Source: CAKUFA01 sp963627465 (GTDB lineage: Bacteria > Bacillota > Clostridia > Christensenellales > Aristaeellaceae). From it: a stretch of 47,285 nucleotides of DNA. The notes below the pieces were generated by a model, which saw only the letters and a list, made by a program, of their open reading frames with translations, was not told the origin of the DNA and made no database searches. The stretch spans positions 1-47,285 of the forward strand of contig CAVGBO010000063.1 in assembly GCA_963627465.1 (NCBI GenBank), in the 5' to 3' direction. The position numbers and the translations under genes were made by a program. Of this stretch, positions 34,265-42,567 are shown piece after piece (positions within the stretch are counted from its first letter, which is position 1; each line of letters begins with the position of its first letter).

Positions 34265-34293
34265 TTGACAAGAAAAAGCAGACAACTTATAAT
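34265..34293 (+). promoter_or_regulatory. Consensus SigA promoter
   Basis: TTGACA (34265-34270), 17-bp spacer, TATAAT (34288-34293): a perfect consensus. It lies ~85 bp before the secreted protein gene. A small hairpin (AATCAG/CTGATT, 34323-34339) is in the leader. Confidence 0.88.
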
Positions 34294-34378
34294 CATAAAG
34301 GAATTGCTTGCTGCTGTGAGGGAATCAGGCTGCCTGATTTCCTCTTTGTGCAACAGGGAAAGATGTGAGGTGAGGATT

Positions 34379-35182
34379 ATGCTGCGCAAGCGTCATGCGT
34401 TGCTCATGCTGATGGCGTTCCTTCTGTTGTTTTCTGTGGCCTTTGCGGAGGAAAGTCAGGATACAGAGATTGAAACCATAGAAGAAAGCGTCATGCTGGA
34501 TGATGACAATAACGTCATTGAAGAGGAAACGACCACGGAGACCATTGATCAAACAGCGAGGAATGATTTCATTGAGCGGATCATTTCACTGGGGCATGAT
34601 CTGTACGTAAAGGCCAACGGCAAGAGCCAGCGTGCTCATTATGCCAGTGATATTTACGTATGTAAGAATTTTACCGTCTATCTTTTCCGGCAGAACCGGG
34701 ATGACTTCCGCATGGCGGAGTACCCGGATGTGAAACTGGTCATTCCCAACAACCTGCCCAAGGCGCAGTGCAAGCCTTATTCGTATGGCCTAGCCTGGGA
34801 AGATATTCCGGCCAGCGAGGGTAATCCCTTCTATGAGGCGGCGACTTTCCGCTTTGATACATCCCTGAGCCAGGAAGAAAACTTCCAGCTGGCTTGTGAT
34901 TTTATGCGGCAGGCACAGCGGGGGGACTATTTCCAAATGTCTGCCAAGTATGAGTATGGCACCGGTGCCCATAGTGCCATTATGCTGGGCTATGATGCGG
35001 AAACGGATGAAATCCACTGGATGGACTCCAACATGCGGGGCGGCAAGAAGAACGGCATTCGCTACGGCATTGTGCAATATGATGAAGTAAAGAGCGTGGA
35101 ATGGTGGGCGAGTGCCTTTTGCAAAAAGACACGGGGTGCTACCCTGTACCGCCTGCGGGATGATATTATCTATGCGCCTTAA
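34379..35182 (+). CDS. Secreted cysteine-peptidase-like (NlpC/papain-fold) protein
   Basis: Product of 267 residues with a signal peptide (ALLMLMAFLLLFSVAFA|EE). After an acidic linker (~25-60) comes a globular domain whose features fit a papain-like amidase/peptidase: ASDIYVCKNFTVYLF with a Cys at the start of a helix, GAHSAIMLGYDAETDEIHWMDSN with the candidate His, and Asp/Asn in the next strand, ending VEWWASAFC. It resembles NlpC/P60- or YiiX-type folds, which often cut peptidoglycan or lipids, but I cannot name the family. ATG 34379 has GAGGTGAGG upstream; the frame stays open back into the promoter, so that longer start is excluded. Confidence 0.68.
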   Translation: MLRKRHALLMLMAFLLLFSVAFAEESQDTEIETIEESVMLDDDNNVIEEETTTETIDQTARNDFIERIISLGHDLYVKANGKSQRAHYASDIYVCKNFTVYLFRQNRDDFRMAEYPDVKLVIPNNLPKAQCKPYSYGLAWEDIPASEGNPFYEAATFRFDTSLSQEENFQLACDFMRQAQRGDYFQMSAKYEYGTGAHSAIMLGYDAETDEIHWMDSNMRGGKKNGIRYGIVQYDEVKSVEWWASAFCKKTRGATLYRLRDDIIYAP

Positions 35183-35224
35183 TCCTGTGGAGTAAGGCAC
35201 AAGGAAAAGGAAAGGTTTACGTTC

Positions 35225-36118
35225 ATGGAAATCAATTGGTATCCCGGGCACATGGCTCGGGCAAAACGTTTGCTTGCGGAGCAGCTGGGTCGGGTCGATG
35301 TGGTGATTGAACTGTGTGATGCCCGTTTGCCCTATGCCAGCCGGAACCCGGATTTGGATCGGCTGATTCAAGGGAAAAAACGGGTGCTGCTATTGAATAA
35401 GTCGGACTTGGCTGATCCCGGTGCCACCAAGGTGTGGATCAATTACTTCCGGGAGCAGGGTATTGATGCATACGCCTACCGTTCTCTGGGCGGCAAGAAC
35501 AAGGACGGGCTTGCGGTGATTGAAAAGGCAGCCAAGGAAACGGTGGAGAAGGCTGCACAAAAGGGCGTGCGTAAAACGGTGCGAGCCATGGTGGTGGGTG
35601 TGCCTAATGTGGGCAAGAGCACCTTCACCAACAAGCTCCATGGCGGCAGCGTGGCCAAAACCGGCGATCGGCCGGGCGTGACTCGTTCCAATCAGTGGGT
35701 CAAAATCACGCCATATTTGGAGCTGATGGACACACCTGGTTTGCTGTGGCCTCGGCTGGATGACCAAACGGCGGCACGGCGGCTTTGCTACATCGGCACG
35801 GTGAAGGATGATGTGGTGGATCTGCCCATGCTGACCATTCACCTGCTGGAGGATATGCTGGCGGTAAAACCCCAGGCCGTGGCGGAGCGTTTTAAGCTGA
35901 AGGACACCACCTTGCGGGGAGAAGCTTTACTGGAGGCGGTTTGCCGTGGACGAGGGTTCCTGATGAAGGGCGGCGTTTGCGACTATGATCGGTGCTGTGC
36001 CGTGGTGCTGGATGAATTCCGCGGCGGTAAGCTGGGTCCCCTTACCCTGGAAATGCCCAAGCGCAAACCACGGCTGGTGATCCCCGGCGCAGGAGAAGAA
36101 ACCCATGGCGAAGATTGA
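35225..36118 (+). CDS. rbgA: Ribosome biogenesis GTPase RbgA (YlqF)
   Basis: Product of 297 residues, a circularly permuted GTPase needed for late assembly of the 50S subunit. Motif order confirms permutation: G4 LLNKSDLADP (~55-65) comes before G1 GVPNVGKSTF (~125-134), G2/G3 with GVTRSNQWVKI and DTPGLLWP. N-terminal WYPGHMARAKR is also diagnostic. Length typical. Overlaps the rnhB gene by 14 bp, an arrangement found in many Bacillota. Confidence 0.96.
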   Translation: MEINWYPGHMARAKRLLAEQLGRVDVVIELCDARLPYASRNPDLDRLIQGKKRVLLLNKSDLADPGATKVWINYFREQGIDAYAYRSLGGKNKDGLAVIEKAAKETVEKAAQKGVRKTVRAMVVGVPNVGKSTFTNKLHGGSVAKTGDRPGVTRSNQWVKITPYLELMDTPGLLWPRLDDQTAARRLCYIGTVKDDVVDLPMLTIHLLEDMLAVKPQAVAERFKLKDTTLRGEALLEAVCRGRGFLMKGGVCDYDRCCAVVLDEFRGGKLGPLTLEMPKRKPRLVIPGAGEETHGED

Positions 36119-36722
36119 TCGGGAAGCAAGGTATCAGCTGCTGAAAGAAACGGATATGCCATTCCTTAGCCAGGGACTTGTGGTCGCCGGTATGGATGAG
36201 GTGGGCAGAGGTCCCTTGGTGGGGGATGTGGTGGTAGCTTGCGTGGTGCTGCCTGCAGAGTCCCACATTCTCTGGGTGGATGACAGCAAAAAGTTGAGCG
36301 AAAGCCGGCGTGAGAAGGTTTACGACGAGATTATCAGGGAAGCCCTTTACGTAGGCATTGGCCGATCCACCCCGGAGGAGATTGACGCCATCAATATTCT
36401 TCAGGCTACGAAGAAGGCTATGCGGCAGGCGGCGGCTCAGGTACCTGCGGACGTGTTCCTGATTGACGCCGTGGCGGATTTAGGCCTGCAAGGTACGGAA
36501 GTGCCCATCATCCACGGGGATGCAACCTCCTATGCCATTGCGGCTGCCAGCATTGTGGCCAAGGTGACCCGTGACCGGGAAATGGCGGCACTGGACGAAA
36601 AGTATCCTGGCTACGGCTTTGCACGCAACAAAGGATACGGTACGGCAGAGCACCTGGCAGCCCTGAAGACGCTGGGGCCTTGCCCCGCTCATCGGCGGAG
36701 CTTCCTGAAAAACATTCTATGA
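36105..36722 (+). CDS. rnhB: Ribonuclease HII
   Basis: Product of 205 residues; cuts the RNA strand of RNA-DNA hybrids and removes misincorporated ribonucleotides. Catalytic motifs: GMDEVGRGPLVGDVV (Asp-Glu), WVDDSKKLSESRR, FLIDAVADL, and IVAKVTRDR. GAGAAG is the nearest ribosome-site match; the gene overlaps rbgA by 14 bp and yraN by 4 bp (ATGA), so translation is coupled. Confidence 0.96.
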   Translation: MAKIDREARYQLLKETDMPFLSQGLVVAGMDEVGRGPLVGDVVVACVVLPAESHILWVDDSKKLSESRREKVYDEIIREALYVGIGRSTPEEIDAINILQATKKAMRQAAAQVPADVFLIDAVADLGLQGTEVPIIHGDATSYAIAAASIVAKVTRDREMAALDEKYPGYGFARNKGYGTAEHLAALKTLGPCPAHRRSFLKNIL

Positions 36723-37081
36723 AGAAAGAACAATATGCGGATGGCGTCCGAGGGGAAGTGTTGGCAGAGGCATACCTAATCGATCAGGGCATGACCTGCC
36801 TGTGCCGACGATTCCGTGGAGGAGACGGCGAGGTGGACTTGATCATGGAGGATCAGGGCACCATCGTGTTTGTGGAAGTCAAGGCACGCCCCAAAGGGAG
36901 CGAAGGAGAAGGCTTCATGGCGGTAACGCCGGCAAAGCAGAAACGAATTGCGCATGCCGCAGGACAATATTTATTGTCCGTGCAGGGTTTTCAGCATTCG
37001 ATTCGTTTTGATGTGGTGGAGATTACAAGAAAGGGCATCAACCATGTTCGCAACGCTTTTCAGCCTGCATCTTGGTTGTAA
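36719..37081 (+). CDS. yraN: YraN family (UPF0102) nuclease-fold protein
   Basis: Product of 120 residues. It has the restriction-endonuclease-like pattern of the family: GVRGEVLAEAYLIDQG, RRFRGGDGEVDLIMEDQGTIVFVEVKAR (metal-binding Asp/Glu and E-x-K), and AAGQYLL. Function unknown, possibly DNA repair; it commonly follows rnhB. Start chosen at ATG 36719, overlapping the rnhB stop as ATGA. Confidence 0.92.
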   Translation: MKKEQYADGVRGEVLAEAYLIDQGMTCLCRRFRGGDGEVDLIMEDQGTIVFVEVKARPKGSEGEGFMAVTPAKQKRIAHAAGQYLLSVQGFQHSIRFDVVEITRKGINHVRNAFQPASWL

Positions 37082-37102
37082 TGCTAAGGTCGAGGTTTGA
37101 AG

Positions 37103-40100
37103 ATGAGGAAATCATGCGTTTGGCTGCTGCTTCTGACCCTGGTGCTGGCTCTCTGCCCGTTTGCTGCCATGGGGGAAGAGGACGAAAACCTGCTGACGAA
37201 CCCGAGCTTTGAACAGCTGGACAGCGACGGCATGCCTGTGGGCTGGTCAACGGACGCTTATCGCCTGCAGGAAGGGTATACGGTGTTTTCCGTGACCGAT
37301 GAGGCGGAAGACGGAGAGCATGCGGTGACCATCAATAATTTGGCGGAGAATGACGCACGCTTTTATCAGACGGTGACCGTGGAGCCAAGTTCCCTGTACT
37401 GCCTGTCCGGCTGGGTGAAGACGGAAGACATTCCGGACAGCGGCCATGGAGCGAACCTGTCTGTGGAAGGATTGTACTCCTTCAGCGATGGCATCTATGG
37501 CACAACGGACGGTTGGCAGTACATTGAATGGTATGGAGAAACCGGGGATGACCAGACGGAAGTCACCCTGTTTGTTCGTGTAGGCGGATACAGCGGGGAA
37601 TCCACGGGCAAGGCTACTTTCGACAACCTGTGCCTGAAGCAGGTGGACGCCGTACCGGGAGACGGTATCGCTTCCTTGTGGTTCGATGCGACACAGGAAA
37701 TCGTGGACGTTGATCCGATTGATTACACCGATGAAGACACTTCAACCGCTTCACCTTTCTGGCCCTGGCTGATTGCCATGAGTGTGGCTTTCCTGCTTTT
37801 CATGGTGTGGCTTACGCCTACCTTGACCCTTGACCGGCATGATTTGCAGGAAAAGAAGAACATGCCTCTGTGGCTCGGCATTGGCTTGGTATTAGCCTTT
37901 GCGGTTCGCATGGTCGTTGCCGTGCTGGTGGATGGCTATCCGGTGGATGTGAACTGCTTCCTCAGTTGGGGCAGCACCATGGCGCAAGTCGGGCCGACAC
38001 AGTTCTATGAGGCGACAAACTTCTGCGATTATCCGCCGGCCTATGTGTACATCCTTGGACTGAACAGCAGCATTGCCAGCTTCATCAGCAGTCTGACTGC
38101 CGGTCATCCTACGCTTGCCAATCTGCTTCGGTCTACGGTGATTTTCAAAATCATCCCCAGCCTTTGTGATCTTGGTATGGCCTATGTGGCTTATCGCATT
38201 GCCCGGGAAGAACATTGTTCCCGCAGTCAGGCGGCATGGCTGGGACTGGCCTTTGCCCTGAATCCTGCATTCATCCTGAACAGTGCCGCTTGGTGTCAGG
38301 TGGACGGAGTACTGTGCTTCGGGCTGATGCTGGTGGCTTATCTGGCTATCCGGCGGAAATGGCACTGGGCACTGCCGGTTTATATGCTTTGCGTGCTGAT
38401 TAAGCCCCAGGCATTGATGCTTGGCTTCCTGGGACTTACGGCTATGGTGATCGAATGGATTGACAAGCCGGAGTCCCGCAAAGCAATGCTGCATGGCTGT
38501 GGCATTGCCCTGTTGGTTGCGCTTGTGATCCTGGTTCCTTTCAGCATCAATCTGTCATGGGACTGGCTGATCACCCTGTACAGCAAAACCCTGAGCAGCT
38601 ACCCCTATGCTACCGTGAACACGGCGAACTTCTACTATCTGTTCAATGCAAACTGGGTCAGCATTGACAACACGGCTGCTTGGCTGGCTCCCTTGAGCCT
38701 GTCCCTTGCCTGCTTTGCATGGGCGGCTGTTCAGTGGCGGCGGAAGGGAGAACGGGTCGCATCCTGGCTGGAGCCTGCCTTGATGGTTTGCTTTGCGGCG
38801 GCTTTCCTGGTCATGACCCTGATGGGTGCAACGTGGAAGGTGGTCGGCACGGCGGCAATGGCACTGGCCTTTGCCATTGTGCTGCCCATGTATGTTCGTG
38901 GTCGAGACTTGCGGAATCTGCCCCTCCTTGGTGGGCTGCTGTTCCTGCTGCTGTATGTGCTGGGCATTAAGATGCACGAACGGTATCTGTTCCCGGCACT
39001 CATCTTCTTCGTTATGGCGTTTGCCATCAAGCGGGATCGTCGGGTACTGCTGCTGTCCACTGTATTGGCCTGTACCGTGTTCATCAACGAAGGCATTGTG
39101 CTGGACAACGGCATCCGCCTTGGGTCTGCTTACGGACACCTGAATGCGGACACCAAGTGGCTGAATATGTTGCTGTCCGCTATCAACGTAGCATGCGTGC
39201 CCTTCGGCGTGTGGATTTGCCATCAGCATTGTGCAGAGGGATTCACCACAGAGGCGGATCAACAGCTTCGTCCCCTGCTCCCAGTTGACAGACTGTCCGG
39301 AAAGCCTGGGGATCCCCGTTCCTTCCGTGCCGATGTTTCCTTGAAAATGAACAGGAAGGATTGGGCACTGATGCTGGGGGTTACGCTGGTGTACGCCGTG
39401 GTGGCACTGTGCAACCTGGGCAGCACCAAAGCACCCCAGAATCCGTGGAAATCCACCGCATACAACGAAAGCGTGACCATCGACCTGGGAGAGAAGCAGG
39501 ATGCTTTCTACATGCTCTACTTCGCCCAGGTGAGCTACAGCAACTTCAGCATCGCCACCAGCGATGACGGCACCACCTGGTCAGAGGAACACTATGCCGA
39601 GATGAATGAAGGCGAGTGCTTCCGCTGGAAGTACGTATGCGACTATACGGAAAACAGCGGCGTGCAGACCTTCAACAGCAGCATCCGCACGGTGCTGAGC
39701 GGTCGGTATGTGCGAATCACGGCGCAGCAGGTGGGGCTAATTCTGGATGAAGTGATCTTTAGGGATCTGGATGGCAATGTGCTGTCCGCCTCTGTTGCCT
39801 CCCGTGAAAATGCCAATGAGGATTCTCCTTTGCTGACAGATCCGGAAGCACTGCTGGATGAGCAGGATACCTTGGAGGGAGAACCTAGCTGGTATAACAG
39901 TACCTATTTTGACGAAATTTATCATGCACGGACAGCCTTTGAACACCTGAACGGCACGGTGCCTTATGAAACTTCCCATCCGCCACTTGGCAAGGTGATC
40001 ATGAGCTGGTCGGTGGCCATCTTCGGCATGACCCCCTTCGGATGGCGCTTTGCCGGTGCACTGGCAGGTATATTGATGCTGCCGGCTATGTACCTGCTGG

Positions 40101-41233
40101 GGAAGCAGCTGACCAAGCGCACGGACATGGCCTTTTCCGCCATGTGCATGATGGCACTGGACTGCATGCACTTCACCCAGACCCGCATTGCTACCATTGA
40201 CAGCTTCCCGGTGCTCTTCATTCTGTGGAGCTATCTGTTCATGCTGCGGTTTATGCAGCGGGATATTGCTATGGAGGATGTGAAGGCACTGCTGCCTGAC
40301 CTTGCTCTTAGCGGCTTGTTTATGGGGCTGGGCATTGCCAGCAAGTGGATTGGCATCTATGCCGGAGCGGGATTGGCGGTGCTCTTCTTCTGGACATTGA
40401 TTCGCCATATCCGCATGGGTAAAGTCTCCGCGAAGGTCATGAACCTGCCTGGCATCTCCGGCAGTGAGCGAAAAATGCTGGAGCACCGTGCAGACATGAC
40501 CTGGCAGCGTCCGATTCTGCTGTGCCTGTGGTGCTTGCTCTTCTTCGTGCTTGTGCCGGTTGTGATTTATTTGCTGAGCTACATCCCGTACTTTGCCTAT
40601 GCCAAGGTGACAAGCCTGTCGGACTTTGTGAAGCGGGTGATCAATGCGCAGCAGAACATGTTCAATTATCATTCACAGCCGGGATTGGGCATGAATCACC
40701 CCTACTATTCGCCCTGGTATGAATGGCCGCTGATCAAGAAGCCCATGTATTATGCCATGGCACGGTATGTGCCGGAGGGCTACAGCTACTCGATTTTCTG
40801 CTTCGGCAACCCGGCGGTGTGGCTGGTTGGTTTGGCAGGTATCGCTTTCACGGCACTGGCATGGGTGAAGCAGCATCGTTACGTGCTGCAAGGGTCGGAT
40901 GCGCTGATGCACACCCATGCATCCACGGACAACGTGGCTTGCGCCTTTGTGCTCATTGGCCTGCTGGCACAGTATCTGCCCTGGGTGCTGGTGCCTCGGG
41001 GTACCTACATTTACCATTACTTTGCCAGCGTGCCTTTCCTGTGCTTTGGTACAATGCTGCTGCTGAATGCCATCGTGAAGCGAGCACCCCGGTTGGGCAA
41101 AGGCATCACCATCGCTTACCTGCTGGTATGCTTGCTGCTGTTTGTGGCTTTCTATCCCTATGCCAGCGGCGTAACAACCCCTGTGGCATGGCTGGACTTT
41201 ATGAAACAGTTCCTGCTGTTGTACCACGCATGA
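37103..41233 (+). CDS. Giant membrane glycosyltransferase with two GT-C modules
   Basis: Product of ~1376 residues. In order: signal peptide (1-~22); carbohydrate-binding-module-like domain (~25-185: LLTNPSFEQLDSDGMPVGWS, KATFDNLCLKQ); a first GT-C transferase with ~10 membrane helices (~200-690), with VDVNCFLSWG, YPPAYVYILG and MHERYLFP (His~625); an F5/8C-like domain (~780-895: ESVTIDLGEKQ, GRYVRITAQQ); and a second GT-C module of the protein O-mannosyltransferase type (~925-1376) with FDEIYHAR (Asp937/Glu938), HPPLGK and QTRIATIDSFPVLF. It should use lipid-linked sugars outside the membrane. Targets unknown. ATG 37103 has GAGG 7 nt before; it begins 21 bp after yraN. A TTG at 37097 is the alternative start. 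Confidence 0.88.
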   Translation: MRKSCVWLLLLTLVLALCPFAAMGEEDENLLTNPSFEQLDSDGMPVGWSTDAYRLQEGYTVFSVTDEAEDGEHAVTINNLAENDARFYQTVTVEPSSLYCLSGWVKTEDIPDSGHGANLSVEGLYSFSDGIYGTTDGWQYIEWYGETGDDQTEVTLFVRVGGYSGESTGKATFDNLCLKQVDAVPGDGIASLWFDATQEIVDVDPIDYTDEDTSTASPFWPWLIAMSVAFLLFMVWLTPTLTLDRHDLQEKKNMPLWLGIGLVLAFAVRMVVAVLVDGYPVDVNCFLSWGSTMAQVGPTQFYEATNFCDYPPAYVYILGLNSSIASFISSLTAGHPTLANLLRSTVIFKIIPSLCDLGMAYVAYRIAREEHCSRSQAAWLGLAFALNPAFILNSAAWCQVDGVLCFGLMLVAYLAIRRKWHWALPVYMLCVLIKPQALMLGFLGLTAMVIEWIDKPESRKAMLHGCGIALLVALVILVPFSINLSWDWLITLYSKTLSSYPYATVNTANFYYLFNANWVSIDNTAAWLAPLSLSLACFAWAAVQWRRKGERVASWLEPALMVCFAAAFLVMTLMGATWKVVGTAAMALAFAIVLPMYVRGRDLRNLPLLGGLLFLLLYVLGIKMHERYLFPALIFFVMAFAIKRDRRVLLLSTVLACTVFINEGIVLDNGIRLGSAYGHLNADTKWLNMLLSAINVACVPFGVWICHQHCAEGFTTEADQQLRPLLPVDRLSGKPGDPRSFRADVSLKMNRKDWALMLGVTLVYAVVALCNLGSTKAPQNPWKSTAYNESVTIDLGEKQDAFYMLYFAQVSYSNFSIATSDDGTTWSEEHYAEMNEGECFRWKYVCDYTENSGVQTFNSSIRTVLSGRYVRITAQQVGLILDEVIFRDLDGNVLSASVASRENANEDSPLLTDPEALLDEQDTLEGEPSWYNSTYFDEIYHARTAFEHLNGTVPYETSHPPLGKVIMSWSVAIFGMTPFGWRFAGALAGILMLPAMYLLGKQLTKRTDMAFSAMCMMALDCMHFTQTRIATIDSFPVLFILWSYLFMLRFMQRDIAMEDVKALLPDLALSGLFMGLGIASKWIGIYAGAGLAVLFFWTLIRHIRMGKVSAKVMNLPGISGSERKMLEHRADMTWQRPILLCLWCLLFFVLVPVVIYLLSYIPYFAYAKVTSLSDFVKRVINAQQNMFNYHSQPGLGMNHPYYSPWYEWPLIKKPMYYAMARYVPEGYSYSIFCFGNPAVWLVGLAGIAFTALAWVKQHRYVLQGSDALMHTHASTDNVACAFVLIGLLAQYLPWVLVPRGTYIYHYFASVPFLCFGTMLLLNAIVKRAPRLGKGITIAYLLVCLLLFVAFYPYASGVTTPVAWLDFMKQFLLLYHA

Positions 41234-41238
41234 AAAAA

Positions 41239-41269
41239 TCGCCTCTGCTGTTGAAGCAGGGGCGACTTT
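41239..41269. terminator. Convergent terminator
   Basis: TCGCCTCTGCT (41239-41249) pairs with AGCAGGGGCGA (41255-41265) with one G-U, with A6 before and CTTT after; lies between the glycosyltransferase and the convergent methyltransferase gene. Confidence 0.85.
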
Positions 41270-41273
41270 GCAT

Positions 41274-42395
41274 TTACCGGTAAATCAAGAATTCACATTC
41301 CAGCCGCCCGTTGTACAGGCGGCGCTTTTTGTCGGCACGGCGACCGAAGGCACGTTCAAACATGGGATCAGATGAAATGGCGCAGAGGCTCCAGCCGGGG
41401 TGACGCTTCAGCAGCAGTCCCATTTCCCGGTAGAGTTTCTCGCAGCTCTTCCGGTCACTGAGCCGTTCACCATAAGGGGGATTGCAAAGGAACACACCCA
41501 TCTCATCGGGAAGCTGCAAGGTTTCCAGCCCCTGACAAGACAGATCAATTCGTCCCTTGAGTCCGGCTTGAGCCACGTGTCGGGCGGCTAATTCCAGAGG
41601 GGCAGGATCAATATCCGAGCCGCTGATGTTGCGAATCCGCTCCGGCTCGAAATCTACCTTGGCAGCACGGCGAAGGGCTTCCGCATCCTCCTTGGGGAAG
41701 TCACGGAAGGATTCGCAGGCGAAGCTGCGTACAAGGCCGGGAGCACGGTGTCCTTGCCGAAAGGCAGCTTCAATCAGCAGCGTGCCCGTGCCGCAGCAGG
41801 GGTCATGCAGCCGCATACCTGGCCGCCAGGGGGATAGCTCTACCAGAGCAGCGGCCAAGGTTTCCCGCAGGGGAGCCTCACCGTTCCAGGTGCGGTAGCC
41901 ACGGCGGTTCAGCGCATCGCCGGAGGTATCCAGGGTAATACGTGCCATATTGTTGTGCAGGCTGACATCAATGGGATACACAGCCCCTGTTTCGGGGAAA
42001 GTCTCCTGATGAGTGCGGCTGCGCAGCCGTTCAATGATGGCTTTCTTGGTAATGGACTGACAGTCCCGGATGCTCATCAACTGGCTGCGGGCACACTTGC
42101 CGCTGACGTTCATCTTTGCATCTTTCGGCAGGATGGATTCCCACGGGATGCTCTTCACCAGCTGAAAAAGCTCCTCAAAGGTACGGGCTTCCTTCTCGGC
42201 AAGGATGATCAGCACTCGGTCGGCACAGCGGAGCATCAGGTTGGCACGGAAAGCATCCGACATGGAACCTTCAAACCGTGCACCGCCGATTTCAGCCTGC
42301 ACGTTCGCCATCTTTAGCCGGCGCAGCTCATCGGCTACAATGCCTTCCAAGCCGAAGGCAGCCGTCGCAAACAGGGTCAGTGTATCAGGAAACAT
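41274..42395 (-). CDS. 23S rRNA guanine-N2 methyltransferase family (RlmL-like, THUMP domain)
   Basis: Product of 373 residues. N-terminal THUMP RNA-binding domain (~5-160, with FATAAFGLEGIVADELRRL and GGARFEGSMSDAFRANLMLRCADRV), then a Rossmann-fold SAM methyltransferase with LHDPCCGTGTLLIEAA (SAM site), SGSDIDPAPLELA and the catalytic NPPYGERL. It would methylate a guanine N2 in 23S rRNA; which position is inferred from family only. ATG 42395 with AAAGGAGGG upstream; the frame stays open further but the promoter at 42421-42449 lies there. Confidence 0.92.
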   Translation of the reverse strand: MFPDTLTLFATAAFGLEGIVADELRRLKMANVQAEIGGARFEGSMSDAFRANLMLRCADRVLIILAEKEARTFEELFQLVKSIPWESILPKDAKMNVSGKCARSQLMSIRDCQSITKKAIIERLRSRTHQETFPETGAVYPIDVSLHNNMARITLDTSGDALNRRGYRTWNGEAPLRETLAAALVELSPWRPGMRLHDPCCGTGTLLIEAAFRQGHRAPGLVRSFACESFRDFPKEDAEALRRAAKVDFEPERIRNISGSDIDPAPLELAARHVAQAGLKGRIDLSCQGLETLQLPDEMGVFLCNPPYGERLSDRKSCEKLYREMGLLLKRHPGWSLCAISSDPMFERAFGRRADKKRRLYNGRLECEFLIYR

Positions 42396-42420
42396 AACTT
42401 CCCTCCTTTGGGTTCGAACT

Positions 42421-42449
42421 ATGATACCGCATTCGGAATGCTTTGTAAA
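42421..42449 (-). promoter_or_regulatory. SigA promoter of the methyltransferase gene
   Basis: Minus strand TTTACA (complement of 42444-42449), 17-bp spacer, TATCAT (complement of 42421-42426). It begins right after the U-tract of the preceding terminator. Confidence 0.75.
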
Positions 42450-42518
42450 GCAAAAAGAAAAGAAATAGATTGTACGCATTGCATACAACGGTTGTATACA
42501 ACACATACAATCTATTTC
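42450..42518 (-). terminator. Very long (28-bp stem) terminator hairpin
   Basis: Arms 42462-42489 and 42491-42518 form an inverted repeat with four non-identical positions. Read as minus-strand RNA all four are G-U pairs. The stem is followed on that strand by TTTCTTTTCTTTTTGC. It ends the binding-protein gene located 50 bp upstream (minus). Confidence 0.8.
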
Positions 42519-42567
42519 ATGAAGTTTGTTGCTTTGCTTGTGCATTTTCACGCACGCTGTTGGGATG

